The notes: generated by a model from the letters alone, not told the origin. Positions 19,135 through 28,289 are shown, numbered from the stretch's first letter. The stretch: 64,000 nt of DNA from Bacteroidota bacterium (GCA_016712665.1 JADJQP010000001.1:620001-684000); one strand, 5' to 3'. Numbers and translations are program-made.

Positions 19135-19613
19135 TTCACGCAAAGATGCAAAGAGAAAAAGTCGCAAAGGAGTAAATGATGAATATGATTTTGACCGAAA
19201 ATGAAATTGCCAAAATAATAGTAGATAGATGCTTTCATATTCATAAAAAATTAGGACCTGGATTATTCGAAAGTGTGTATGAAGAAGTTCTTTGTTACGA
19301 ATTAAGAAAATTGAATCTAAATTATGAAAGACAGAAATTAGTTGAAATAGAATATGATGAATTAGTTATGGATAAAGGATTTATAGCTGATATTATTGTA
19401 AGAAAAAAAGGTAATTATTGAATTAAAAGCTGTAAAACAAATTGAACCTGTACATCAAAAACAATTAGTAACTTATTTAAAATTGACTGATATGAAACTT
19501 GGATTATTGATAAATTTTGACGTGCCATTAATTAAAAATGGAATCCAAAGAATTGTAAATAATCTTTAAAAAAACCCACTTTGCGCCTTGTACCCTTTGC
19601 GACTTTGCGTGAA
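19135..19613 (+). mobile_element. GxxExxY cassette 1 bounded by a 19-bp inverted repeat
   Basis: The left end (19135-19153, TTCACGCAAAGATGCAAAG) is an imperfect inverted copy of the right end (19595-19613, CTTTGCGACTTTGCGTGAA): 17 of 19 positions pair. Between them lies one GxxExxY gene. The right end is also the first unit of the nine-copy array that continues to 20128. The element sits exactly in the sdhC-sdhA gap, starting 4 bases after the sdhC stop. No target-site duplication was evident. That it is mobile is inference from the repeat ends and the second, differently bounded cassette at 22122-22641. Confidence 0.6.
19176..19569 (+). pseudogene. GxxExxY family protein, frameshifted (PD-(D/E)XK nuclease-like)
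   Basis: The first 81 residues contain the signature GLFESVY (G-x-x-E-x-x-Y) and FIADIIV; the frame then closes at 19421. Removing one A from the A7 run at 19403-19409 gives RKKVIIELKAVKQIEPVHQ and continues through LGLLINF to a TAA at 19567-19569, a 130-residue protein of normal length. The restored D...E-x-K (ADI ... ELK) and Gln (HQKQL) match the PD-(D/E)XK core of the PDDEXK_3 family, to which GxxExxY proteins belong. Either one extra base is a sequence error, or the copy is inactivated. Confidence 0.8.
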
Positions 19614-20128
19614 ACAAAACGAACAGAAACAATAAAAAATACCTTTGCGCCTTGTACCCTTTGGGACTTTTCGTGAAACAAAACGAACAGAAACAATAAA
19701 AATACCTTTGCGCCTTGTACCCTTTGGGACTTTGCGTGAAACAAAACGAACAGAAACAATAAAAAATACCTTTGCGCCTTGTACCCTTTGCGACTTTGCG
19801 TGAAACAAAACGAACAGAAACAATAAAAAATACCTTTGCGCCTTGTACCCTTTGCGACTTTGCGTGAAACAAAACGAACAGAAACAATAAAAAATACCTT
19901 TGCGCCTTGTACCCTTTAGCGACTTTGCGTGAAACAAAACGAACAGAAACAATAAAAAATACCTTTGCGCCTTGTACCCTTGCGACTTTGCGTGAAACAA
20001 AACGAACAGAAACAATAAAAAAATAACTTTGCGCCTAGTACCCTTTGCGACTTTGCGTGAAACAAAACGAACAGAAACAATAAAAAATACCTTTGCGCCT
20101 TGTACCCTTTGCGACTTTGCGTGAAACA
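19580..20128 (+). repeat. Tandem repeat array, nine copies of a 62-66 bp unit
   Basis: Nine near-identical units between the GxxExxY gene and sdhA. Core: GCGCCTTGTACCCTTTGCGA, then CTTTGCGTGAAACAAAACGA, then an A-rich linker. Differences are single substitutions (TTTGGGACTTT in units 2 and 3) and one-base indels. The last unit ends 11 bases before the sdhA ATG. Transcription from the sdhC promoter must cross it to express sdhA and sdhB. The minus strand stays open over long stretches only because the unit lacks stop codons in some phases; no gene is inferred. Confidence 0.92.
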
Positions 20129-20139
20129 AAAAAAGTAGT

Positions 20140-22080
20140 ATGATTAACAATCGAATACCGGCCGGTGAATTAGCACAAAAATGGAGTACGTATAAAAGTA
20201 CGTGTAAATTGGTGAATCCTGCAAACAAACGTAGTATTGATATTATAGTAGTGGGAACCGGCTTAGCAGGTGCTTCTGCCGCTGCAACCCTCGCAGAGTT
20301 AGGATACAATGTGAAAACCTTTTGTTTTCAGGATAGCGGGCGACGGGCACACTCTATTGCCGCCCAAGGGGGCATTAATGCCGCCAAAAATTATCAAAAT
20401 GATGGAGACAGTGTCTTCCGTTTATTTTACGATACCATCAAAGGTGGTGACTATAGAGCACGTGAAGCCAATGTGCATCGCTTGGCAGAGGTTAGTGGCA
20501 ATATTATTGACCAATGCGTAGCGCAAGGCGTTCCTTTTGCAAGAGAGTATGGCGGCTTATTAAGCAATCGTTCGTTTGGAGGCACACAAGTGCAACGAAC
20601 CTTTTACGCGGCAGGCCAAACTGGTCAGCAACTTTTATTAGGAGCCTATTCAGCACAAATGCGACAAGTATCTATTGGTGCTATTAAAGAATATAATCGT
20701 CATGAAATGTTAGACGTGGTAACCATCGACGGAAAGGCACGTGGCATTATTGCTCGCAATTTGGTTACCGGTGCCATCGAACGACATGGTGCACACGCTG
20801 TATTGTTATGCACCGGAGGCTACGGAAATGTATTTTTCTTAAGCACCAATGCAATGGGATCGAATGTAACAGCCGCATGGAAAGCGCATAAAAAAGGAGC
20901 CATGTTTGGTAATCCCTGCTTTACGCAAATTCATCCAACTTGTATTCCGGTAAGTGGTGATCATCAAAGTAAATTGACCCTAATGTCTGAATCCTTGCGA
21001 AATGATGGACGTATCTGGGTTCCCAAAAAACAAAACGACAATCGCAAAGCATTTGATATTCCTGAAGAAGAAAGAGACTATTACCTTGAAAGAAGATATC
21101 CTGCGTTTGGAAATTTGGTGCCCCGCGATGTGGCTTCACGTGCAGCCAAAGAGCGATGCGATGCAGGTTATGGAGTAGGCACCAGCAAAATGGCTGTTTA
21201 TCTAGATTTTGCTTCGGCCATCGAACGCTATGGAAAAATTGAAGCTACTAAAAATGGTTTAGCAAATGCAAGCAAGGATGAAATCATAAAGATGGGTAGA
21301 GAGGTGGTTAAAGAGAAATATGGCAACTTGTTTGATATGTATGCTAAAATTACCGGCGAAGATCCGTATACAGTGCCGATGCGTATTTATCCCGCTGTGC
21401 ATTATACCATGGGTGGCCTTTGGGTCGATTATGAATTGATGACCAATGTGCCGGGCCTCTATGCCTTAGGTGAAGCCAATTTTAGCGATCATGGTGCCAA
21501 CCGATTAGGAGCCAGTGCCTTGATGCAAGGTTTAGCTGATGGATATTTTGTAATTCCATACACCATCGGTAATTATTTGGCTGATGAAATTCGCACTCCA
21601 AAAATAGATACCAATCAAAAAGCATTTGATGATGCAGAAAAAGAAGTAAAAGATCGAATCAATCATTTCATAAATGTAAAGGGTAGTAAATCGGTCGATT
21701 ATTTCCACAAAAAACTTGGACTTATTATGTGGGACAAATGCGGCATGGCTCGCAACGAAGCAGGATTAAAACAAGCCATCCAGGAAATCAGAGCCCTTCG
21801 CGATGAGTTTTGGAAGGATGTAAAAGTCCCCGGCACTGCAGATAGTCTCAATCCGGAGTTGGACAAGGCCGGTCGTGTGGCCGATTTTCTTGAATTGGGT
21901 GAATTGATGTGTATGGATGCTTTGAATAGAGAAGAAAGTTGTGGCGGACACTTTAGAGAAGAACACCAAACCGAAGAAGGCGAAGCTTTGCGTCACGACG
22001 ATAAATTTATGTATGTGGCTTGCTGGGAAAACAAAGGGAATAATGCATGGGAATTGCATAAAGAAGATTTTAGTGTATGA
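20140..22080 (+). CDS. sdhA: Succinate dehydrogenase/fumarate reductase flavoprotein subunit
   Basis: 646 residues. FAD-binding Rossmann motif IIVVGTGLAGASAAATLAE (about 34-52), the covalent-FAD His segment RRAHSIAAQGGINAA, substrate-site elements HPTCIPVSGDHQ and SRAAKERCDAGYGVG, and HYTMGGLWVDYELMTNVPGL and GANRLGASALMQGL near the capping domain. Oxidises succinate to fumarate in the TCA cycle and passes electrons to SdhB. The start at 20140 immediately follows the repeat array, so its translation-initiation region is bounded by the last repeat unit. Sequence is full length and intact. Confidence 0.96.
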   Translation: MINNRIPAGELAQKWSTYKSTCKLVNPANKRSIDIIVVGTGLAGASAAATLAELGYNVKTFCFQDSGRRAHSIAAQGGINAAKNYQNDGDSVFRLFYDTIKGGDYRAREANVHRLAEVSGNIIDQCVAQGVPFAREYGGLLSNRSFGGTQVQRTFYAAGQTGQQLLLGAYSAQMRQVSIGAIKEYNRHEMLDVVTIDGKARGIIARNLVTGAIERHGAHAVLLCTGGYGNVFFLSTNAMGSNVTAAWKAHKKGAMFGNPCFTQIHPTCIPVSGDHQSKLTLMSESLRNDGRIWVPKKQNDNRKAFDIPEEERDYYLERRYPAFGNLVPRDVASRAAKERCDAGYGVGTSKMAVYLDFASAIERYGKIEATKNGLANASKDEIIKMGREVVKEKYGNLFDMYAKITGEDPYTVPMRIYPAVHYTMGGLWVDYELMTNVPGLYALGEANFSDHGANRLGASALMQGLADGYFVIPYTIGNYLADEIRTPKIDTNQKAFDDAEKEVKDRINHFINVKGSKSVDYFHKKLGLIMWDKCGMARNEAGLKQAIQEIRALRDEFWKDVKVPGTADSLNPELDKAGRVADFLELGELMCMDALNREESCGGHFREEHQTEEGEALRHDDKFMYVACWENKGNNAWELHKEDFSV

Positions 22081-22121
22081 TGTGATACATCCAAGTCAAC
22101 GAAATTATAAGTAGTTTGATA

Positions 22122-22641
22122 GAACGCAGATCTTCATGATTCGTATGATAATTATGATTTTGAAATCTGCATAAACATAAATAGCAGAATAAATTCAGTG
22201 ATCCAAGCATGTCAGAAAACAATAAACATAGCGAATTAACAAAACTTATCATCAAAGCTTATTATAATGTCTATAATAAGTTAGGTTATGGTTTTTTTAG
22301 AAAAAGTGTATGAAAGGGCTATGCTTATTGAACTTCACGAATTGGGAATGAAAGCTTCATCGCAATTGCCTATTAACGTTTATTACAACGAACAGGAAGT
22401 AGGAAATTATTATGCAGATATTATGGTTGAAGGGTCTGTAATTATTGAATTAAAAGCTTCTGAAAGTTTATGCGAAGAAGATGAAGCACAACTAACTAAC
22501 TATTTAAGAGCTACCACAATTGAAGTAGGATTATTGCTTAATTTTGGCAAAACAGCACAGTTTAAAAGAAAAGTATTTTCAAATAGCTTTAAACAAAATA
22601 AAAATCTTAATTTATATTAATAATCATAAAAATCTGCGTTC
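22122..22641 (+). mobile_element. GxxExxY cassette 2 bounded by a 20-bp inverted repeat
   Basis: Left end 22122-22141 (GAACGCAGATCTTCATGATT) is an inverted copy of right end 22622-22641 (AATCATAAAAATCTGCGTTC): 18 of 20 positions pair. A single GxxExxY gene lies between. The left end starts 41 bases after the sdhA stop and the right end finishes 3 bases before the sdhB ATG. These repeats are unrelated to those of cassette 1. Mobility is inferred, not shown. Confidence 0.6.
22209..22620 (+). pseudogene. GxxExxY family protein, frameshifted (PD-(D/E)XK nuclease-like)
   Basis: From the ATG at 22209 the frame reads MSENNKHSELTKLIIKAYYN and NKLGYG, then breaks in the T7 run at 22292-22298. Removing one T gives GFLEKVYERAM, restoring the G-x-x-E-x-x-Y signature and joining to a 110-residue frame ending at 22620; total 136 residues. 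PD-(D/E)XK-like residues are YYADIMV and VIIELKA, followed by Gln in EDEAQLTNYL and the family-typical VGLLLNFG. As in cassette 1 the defect is one extra base in a homopolymer, but at a different site. The two proteins are clearly divergent, so they are not a recent duplication. Confidence 0.8.
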
Positions 22642-22644
22642 AAA

Positions 22645-23400
22645 ATGCATAACGAAATAAATCTAAAATTGAAAGTTTGGCGTCAGGCAAGTGCAAATGT
22701 TGCCGGTGGTTTTCAAACCTATGATGCCAACAATATCTCCACCGAAATGTCCTTTCTTGAAATGTTTGATGTGGTGAATGAAAAACTCATTAATGACGGC
22801 CAAGACCCTATTGCCTTTGACCATGATTGTAGAGAAGGAATTTGCGGGATGTGTAGCATGCATATCAATGGTCGTGCACATGGCCCTTGGGATGGTACCA
22901 CCACCTGCCAATTACACATGCGAGCCTTCAAAGATGGCGAAACTATTACGGTGGAACCATGGAGAGCCAAAGCCTTTCCTGTTTTGAAAGATCTGGTTGT
23001 GGATAGAAGCGCCTTCGATCGTATTCAACAAGCAGGGGGATTTGTAAGTGTCAATACCGGAAATGCGCAAGACGGAAATTCATTACCGATCAACAAAGAA
23101 TTGGCAGACGCTGCATTTGATGCTGCTATGTGTATTGGTTGTGGTGCATGCGTAGCCGCTTGCAAAAATTCAAGTGCGATGTTATTTACTTCTGCTAAAG
23201 TTTCGCAATACGCCCTATTGCCCCAGGGAGAACCGGAGCGAAAAACACGTGTATTGAATATGGTTGCTCAAATGGATAAAGAGGGCTTTGGCGCTTGTAC
23301 CAATACGGGTGCCTGCGAAGCTGAATGTCCAAAAGAAATCTCCATTTCAAATATTGCTCGATTAAATAGAGAATATCTGAATGCGCAATTGAGTTTGTAG
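22645..23400 (+). CDS. sdhB: Succinate dehydrogenase iron-sulfur subunit
   Basis: 251 residues. The [2Fe-2S] cluster ligands are in CREGICGMCSMHIN plus a later Cys in GTTTCQLHM. The C-terminal dicluster region has CIGCGACVAACKNSS and ACTNTGACEAECPKEI for the [4Fe-4S] and [3Fe-4S] centres. Relays electrons from SdhA FAD to the SdhC haem/quinone site. Starts 3 bases after the right repeat of cassette 2, so its ribosome-binding region is inside the repeat. Last gene of sdhCAB. Confidence 0.96.
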   Translation: MHNEINLKLKVWRQASANVAGGFQTYDANNISTEMSFLEMFDVVNEKLINDGQDPIAFDHDCREGICGMCSMHINGRAHGPWDGTTTCQLHMRAFKDGETITVEPWRAKAFPVLKDLVVDRSAFDRIQQAGGFVSVNTGNAQDGNSLPINKELADAAFDAAMCIGCGACVAACKNSSAMLFTSAKVSQYALLPQGEPERKTRVLNMVAQMDKEGFGACTNTGACEAECPKEISISNIARLNREYLNAQLSL

Positions 23401-23512
23401 ACACTTTTGACATTACACCCAGCTGCGGCTAATGCAATCATAGTCTTTACTTTGTTGCCATTTAACGCCGATTATTTTCATTGCCGCTCATGGAGAATAT
23501 ATATCATATGTA

Positions 23513-23776
23513 TTGATCGCCGTTTTTATTGTGCTGAGCATTCTCATGTGTGTTCAAGAAAGTCAGAAAAAAATCCTTTCATTCCCGCTGGCTCTTTTGC
23601 TTTGTCTCATCATTACTCCTTTTGCGGTTTATATTTTATATCTTTTTTTACCCGAAAAAAACCCTCGAGGCTGCCAACATTGTGGCAATCGAAGAAACGA
23701 ATCTCCGTACTGCGGCCTCTGCGGAAAAAACGAGTTCGGTGCATTCCATCCCTGCTGGAAAGAAAAAAATAACTAA
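23513..23776 (+). CDS. Possible small membrane protein with zinc-ribbon tail
   Basis: Up to 87 residues from a TTG at 23513; the frame stays open upstream without an ATG. It encodes two hydrophobic helices (IAVFIVLSILMCV; FPLALLLCLIITPFAVYILYLF) and then two CxxC pairs (CQHCGN and CGLCGKNE), the look of a zinc ribbon. Similar short proteins occur in Bacteroidota. Codon use is plausible and no better frame competes, but the missing ATG leaves doubt: a rare start or a sequence error near 23480-23510 are both possible. Confidence 0.45.
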   Translation: MIAVFIVLSILMCVQESQKKILSFPLALLLCLIITPFAVYILYLFLPEKNPRGCQHCGNRRNESPYCGLCGKNEFGAFHPCWKEKNN

Positions 23777-23798
23777 CTTTAGTGTCAAATTAGCCTCC

Positions 23799-24487
23799 AT
23801 GAAATTTTTTTACTTCATCGCATTTTTTTCTTTCGCCTCCTTAAAAACGTTTTCACAATGCGATTATCCGAAGCTTCCTTCAAAGGGAAATACCATAGAA
23901 GCGTTTATTCCAAAGGGATGGAAACTAATGGACAGTATTTCAGGGGATTTCAACAATGATAAACAGATTGATTTCGTTCTGGTATTAGCCTCTGAAAAGG
24001 AATCAGGTGATGATCCGGCAAATTATGAATGCAATAGACCATTAATCATTTTACAAAAAGCACCCAGTGGTTTTTTGTTGGCTGCTTATGCTAAAGAGGC
24101 TGTGCTTTGCAAAGGCTGCGGAGGCGTTTTTGGTGATCCATATGAAGGCATTTCATTGAAAAAAAATGTACTCAATATCAATCATTATGGAGGCAGCGCC
24201 TGGCGATGGAGCTCAATTTTACATTCCGGTTTCAAAAAAATCAATGGCAACTGATAGGGTGCAGTCAAGCGAGTTATTGGTCGCTGGGCGAGTGTGAGGG
24301 CGGTCCGGGAGATGCAGGTTATAATCTTGCTGAAGCCAATTTTAGTACGTCAAAGGCTCATATAGTAAAAACCAAAGACGATGCCTGCAAGCCCTATGTC
24401 GACAAAATGGTTTCCTTTCCAAAAAAGCCCTTGGTCTCCTTGCAACGTTTTTCAGCCACAACTGAATATTTTCCTATAAAAAATTAA
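23799..24487 (+). CDS. Exported hypothetical protein, frameshifted
   Basis: ATG at 23799 starts a signal peptide (MKFFYFIAFFSFASLKTFSQ) and a mature protein with AFIPKGWKLMDSISGDFNND and QIDFVLVLASEKES, a Ca-binding-like DFNNDKQID loop followed by a beta strand. The first frame ends at 24254 and a second, overlapping frame (24206-24487) carries the continuation FRFQKNQWQLIGCSQASYW. One base inserted near 24214-24220 (for example in the T4 run) joins them into a 229-residue protein with SAWRWS leading into FTFRFQKNQW. Convergent with the PDZ/hydrolase gene, 3' ends overlapping by 4 bases. Function unknown. Confidence 0.7.
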
Positions 24488-25818
24488 GGCCGTTTTCCAA
24501 TTTGCGTCTGTAACCATTTGATGGTTTCATTCAGGAGTTCTGTGTTGAAATTTCCCTTTAGGTAGGCCTTCGCATTCATATTTTGAACCGCCTCTGTATA
24601 GTCTTTGCTATTCATGATTAAATGATCTAATCCTTGGATGCTAACCAAGGTAGCATGGCCACGGTGCGTGCTATTGACCGCTTCGCAAATCAAATACGGT
24701 TCCACAGCTGCGCATTGTATAAAATCGGCCTTTCCATGCAGTACCAGCACCTTGCAGTTCAAATTTTGCCATGCTTTCGCTAGGTTAATGGAATCGAGTT
24801 GCTGCCAAAAGCGCCAGTGACGACCCCACATTTCTTCCTTCCCTTTTTTATACTCTAGTTCTGTTTCCACAAGTGTTTGGTATTCCGCTTGTTCGTACAA
24901 TTGCGCCGGCGATTTTTTCAAAACAAAAAATTCGAAATAAATTTTCTGAATCAAGCGTGTAAAATTTTCCGTTTCTTCAAAACTTAGACTGTCTAAAAGT
25001 GGTTTCTGCACTCGATGCATTTCCAATAAAAATTCGCTCCAGGGTCTAAACACGGTTCCAAAAACCATGATACCAGCCACGGGTTTTCTGGTCACAATCA
25101 AAGGCGCAATAATGCCACCCATGCTATGTCCCCAAATATATAATTGATTGCTGTCAATAAAATTCAAATGGGAAAAATCGTTGTAAGCCTTCTCGAAAAG
25201 TTGAATATCCGTTTGTAAATCAACATCTATACATAGCTTGCAACCTCTACTATCACCCATTCCCGACTTTTCAACCGTATACACTGCAAAGCCACTTTTT
25301 ACCCAGCCTTCTATCATCTTTCCATTAAAATTTGCAGCAAAAATTTCGATACTACTACAGTTATATCCGGGTATGAAAAAGATGCCCGGTGCTTTCGTTA
25401 TGCCTTTTGGTTTATAAATCATGGTTCTGGATAAACAACCCTTTATAGCTACTTCGCCATATACAACCTCTGCCCAATCCGGATTATAGCGAGGATAAGG
25501 AATCGCATTGGTGCGAACCACTTTTGCACGATTATTTCTTACATATTGAATGCTTACCTCTTCTCCTTCGCCAATTTCTTTGCAAACATCCTGGTACTTC
25601 CTTGGCGTATTCACCGAAACATTGTCAATGGTTTGAATCAGGTCAAATTTTTGCAATCCCGCTTTTTCCGCCATTGAATGAGGCATTACAGAATCTACTA
25701 CCAACTGATTTTCCTTTTCACTTACTACCAGTCCTACAAAAGCCCTGCGACCTAAGGTCTGCGCACCAACAGTAGATATCAAAAAGTAAGATAGGCAAAG
25801 TAGGATTAACGATTTCAT
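24484..25818 (-). CDS. Secreted PDZ-domain alpha/beta hydrolase
   Basis: 444 residues from the ATG at 25816-25818, chosen because it begins the signal peptide MKSLILLCLSYFLISTVGAQ. A PDZ-like domain occupies about residues 25-105 (GRRAFVGLVV, AEKAGLQKFDLIQTIDN). The alpha/beta hydrolase follows: oxyanion strand PGIFFIPGYNCSS, nucleophile elbow IWGHSMGGIIAPLI (Ser in GHSMGG), acid strand VLVLHGKADFIQC and His in GLDHLIM. Periplasmic or outer-surface peptidase/esterase; substrate unknown. Monocistronic. Confidence 0.85.
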   Translation of the reverse strand: MKSLILLCLSYFLISTVGAQTLGRRAFVGLVVSEKENQLVVDSVMPHSMAEKAGLQKFDLIQTIDNVSVNTPRKYQDVCKEIGEGEEVSIQYVRNNRAKVVRTNAIPYPRYNPDWAEVVYGEVAIKGCLSRTMIYKPKGITKAPGIFFIPGYNCSSIEIFAANFNGKMIEGWVKSGFAVYTVEKSGMGDSRGCKLCIDVDLQTDIQLFEKAYNDFSHLNFIDSNQLYIWGHSMGGIIAPLIVTRKPVAGIMVFGTVFRPWSEFLLEMHRVQKPLLDSLSFEETENFTRLIQKIYFEFFVLKKSPAQLYEQAEYQTLVETELEYKKGKEEMWGRHWRFWQQLDSINLAKAWQNLNCKVLVLHGKADFIQCAAVEPYLICEAVNSTHRGHATLVSIQGLDHLIMNSKDYTEAVQNMNAKAYLKGNFNTELLNETIKWLQTQIGKRP

Positions 25819-25959
25819 ACTATTTTTTGCAAAAGTATCCGCAAAATTCAATGGACTACTGGTCCATTCCTGCTTTTTTCTTTCCTTTCAAAACAATTTT
25901 TGACCATTAATACCATTGCCATTTCTCCTTCAAACAGTTTACAATAACTTGTCGTTGCA

Positions 25960-26904
25960 ATGGGACCTCTCGACAAAAATATGGTGCTGATGAATGAAAA
26001 CAATTGGCATGATGTCATCTCAAACATCGATCGGTTTCCCATACGCATTTCAGAAATCAATACACTGAACAAGGAAATTACGCTAAGCCGTATTTCGTTT
26101 AAGTATAATATTGAAGGCAACGAAACCTACTTCAATGGAACGCAGGAAGTAAACTTAAAAACAGGTGAATACTTGATGGCTTGTAATCAACACTATACCG
26201 AAGTATTTATTGAAGAAAAGCGAAAGAAAGACATTGGGGTATGCGTTGATATAAATGTGGAAACCTTACGAGAGGCCTTGCATGCCACTCTGCATCCCGA
26301 TTCCTTTTTGGGTACTGCTGAAAAGGAATGTTTTTTTATTGAAGATTTGTTTTTTCTGAAATATAAATCAAGCAAAGAATTTCATCAATTCATGTTGAAC
26401 GTGTATCATCACATAAAATCAAAAAGCCATCCATCCTTACATGAAATGGAATTTGAGTTTACTGCACAATTTATTCAACATCAAATGCCCCACCTTTTGG
26501 CCTATCAAAATATTCCTGCTATTAAACGAAGCACAAAAAATGCGTTGTATAGTAAAATGATTCAGGCTAGAAATCATATTCAGGATTCCATTTACAGTAA
26601 TATTTCCATTTCGGAAATTGCCCAACAGGTATTCATTTCCGATTACCGATTTTATCATCTGTTTAAAGAGACCTTTCAAATAAGTCCGCACAAATTTTTG
26701 GTGCAGCTAAAAATGAAAGAAGCCATCATCTTGTTTCAAAGAGGAAAACATACGTGGACCGAAATTGCCAATTTGCTTCAATTTGCAGATTTGCAAACTT
26801 TCAGTAAAATGTTTAAAAAATACCTTCATTGCAATCCGAAGGAATTTGCAGGTGCTCAAAAAAAGTGGAATTCTGAAGTGGATAGCTGTCGGGGCTCCCT
26901 CTAA
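25960..26904 (+). CDS. AraC family transcriptional regulator
   Basis: 314 residues. The C-terminal 100 residues contain two helix-turn-helix motifs typical of AraC/XylS regulators: first ISISEIAQQVFISDYRFYHLFKETF followed by QISPHKFLVQLKMKEA, second WTEIANLLQFADLQTFSKMFKKYLHCNPKEF. The N-terminal 210 residues are a non-Cupin-like ligand or oligomerisation region (YNIEGNETYFNGTQEVNL, TGEYLMACNQHYTEVFIE). It is divergent from the PDZ hydrolase gene, which makes that gene a candidate target. Signal sensed is unknown. Confidence 0.88.
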   Translation: MGPLDKNMVLMNENNWHDVISNIDRFPIRISEINTLNKEITLSRISFKYNIEGNETYFNGTQEVNLKTGEYLMACNQHYTEVFIEEKRKKDIGVCVDINVETLREALHATLHPDSFLGTAEKECFFIEDLFFLKYKSSKEFHQFMLNVYHHIKSKSHPSLHEMEFEFTAQFIQHQMPHLLAYQNIPAIKRSTKNALYSKMIQARNHIQDSIYSNISISEIAQQVFISDYRFYHLFKETFQISPHKFLVQLKMKEAIILFQRGKHTWTEIANLLQFADLQTFSKMFKKYLHCNPKEFAGAQKKWNSEVDSCRGSL

Positions 26905-26911
26905 AAAGTAA

Positions 26912-26919
26912 TATATTTG
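26912..26919 (+). promoter_or_regulatory. -7 promoter element TATATTTG
   Basis: Perfect TAnnTTTG, 7 bases before the ATG at 26927; the transcript would be nearly leaderless. No -33 TTTG at 19-20 bases upstream. Confidence 0.45.
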
Positions 26920-26926
26920 CAATTAC

Positions 26927-28289
26927 ATGTTTGCCATTGTAGATATCGAAACTTGCGGACCAAAATATGCTTTTCAAAAAGGTCGCATCATTGATATCTG
27001 CATTGTAGTACATGATGGCTTACAGGTTGTAGATCAATTTTCGACCTTAATCAATCCCGAATGTCATATCGGTAGTTTTTATACAAACCTATCCGGCATT
27101 ACGAATGAGATGGTACAAGATGCTCCAAAGTTTCATGAAGTGGCCAAAGAAATACTTCATTATACGGAAGGCAAAATTTTTGTGGCACACAATGCTGCTT
27201 TCGACTATAATTTTGTAAAAGATGAATTTGCATCGCTGGGTTACAAGTACAAACGTGATACGCTTTGTACCGTTCGACTTAGTAGAAAATTAATGCCCGG
27301 AAAAAATCATATTCTCTCGGAAATCTATGCGCTTCGCTAGGTATCGAAAATACTGCCCGACATCGCGCTGAGGAGATGCCGTAGCTACTACCAAACTGCT
27401 GGATTTGTTGCTTCAGGTAAAAGCCACCCATTCGCAATATAAAACAGCTACCTAAATCAAATAATGACTTCAAGGGTTGACAATATCAAAAGTATATCCT
27501 CAATAAATTACCGGCTACCACCGGTGTTTATTTTTTCTGAATAGAAACCAGCATATCCTCTATATCGGTAAAAGTGTGGATATGTATCAACGAGCGATCA
27601 GCCATTTTAATAGTGATATCAAAAAAACCAAGCAATTATTGCAGGAGCTCTATAATGTAGATTTTGTAGAAACCGGTAGCGAGCTGATTGCATTGCTATT
27701 AGAATCAGAAGAAATTAAAAAGCATAAACCTTTATACAATACGGCCAGAAAGAAGGACGTCTTTACGCATTGCATAGATCTTATAGAAAAAAATGGTGTT
27801 CAATCTCTGCAGATTGTAAATTTTGATGAATCAAACAATAGCCTTCTTTCGTTTACCAGCTATGCCTCTGCCCGCGAAAAACTGGAAAACTGGATACAGG
27901 AGTATTCACTTTGTCTGAAATATTGCGCTCTTACCAGCGATGAAAGTATTTGCTTTAATCATCAAATAAAGAAATGCCATGGAATTTGTGCCGGCCTCGA
28001 AGATGCGGATGATTATAACAAAAGGGTGGAGCGCTTGATTAAAAGTGTGTCCTTTCAAGCGGCCACTTTTTTGGTTTTTGATCAGGGCCGGCAAGCGGGC
28101 GAGCGTTCGTTTATTTTGGTGGAAAATAGAAAATATGTCGGATATGGTTATTTTGACGAATACAGTTCATTCAACAATTTGGAGGAAATAAAATCACAAT
28201 TGGTAAATACCAAATATTATCCAGATGCCAATGATATTTTGAGGGGTTGGCTAACGCAAAAGAGACGTGAAGTGAAAGTGATTTGCTAA
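26927..28289 (+). pseudogene. DnaQ-like exonuclease / GIY-YIG nuclease fusion, multiply frameshifted
   Basis: Part one is a DEDD exonuclease (pol III epsilon-like): FAIVDIETCG, AHNAAFDYNFV and, after repair, TARHRAEGDAVATTKLLDL. Part two is a UvrC/Cho-like GIY-YIG domain: after repair LPATTGVYFF-LNRNQHILYIGKS, then ISHFNSD and a long C-terminal tail. Needed repairs: one A in the A6 run 27301-27306, one G at 27372-27373, one T in the T6 run 27531-27536, and at least one more between 27440 and 27490. Exonuclease-GIY-YIG fusions are standard in Bacteroidota and probably act in DNA repair. Clustered deletions suggest poor base quality here rather than natural decay. Confidence 0.8.

Noticed and set aside
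14400..20128. CRISPR array
   Set aside because: Both tandem arrays have a regular period, but the whole unit is conserved, with no unique spacers and no cas genes.
19528..20309. Long minus-strand reading frames (119-247 codons) across the sdh repeat array
   Set aside because: They arise because the repeat unit lacks stop codons in some phases. They have no start context, are pure repeats and run antisense into sdhA.
23407..23772. 121-codon frame after sdhB
   Set aside because: Overlaps a better small membrane frame and encodes no recognisable pattern.
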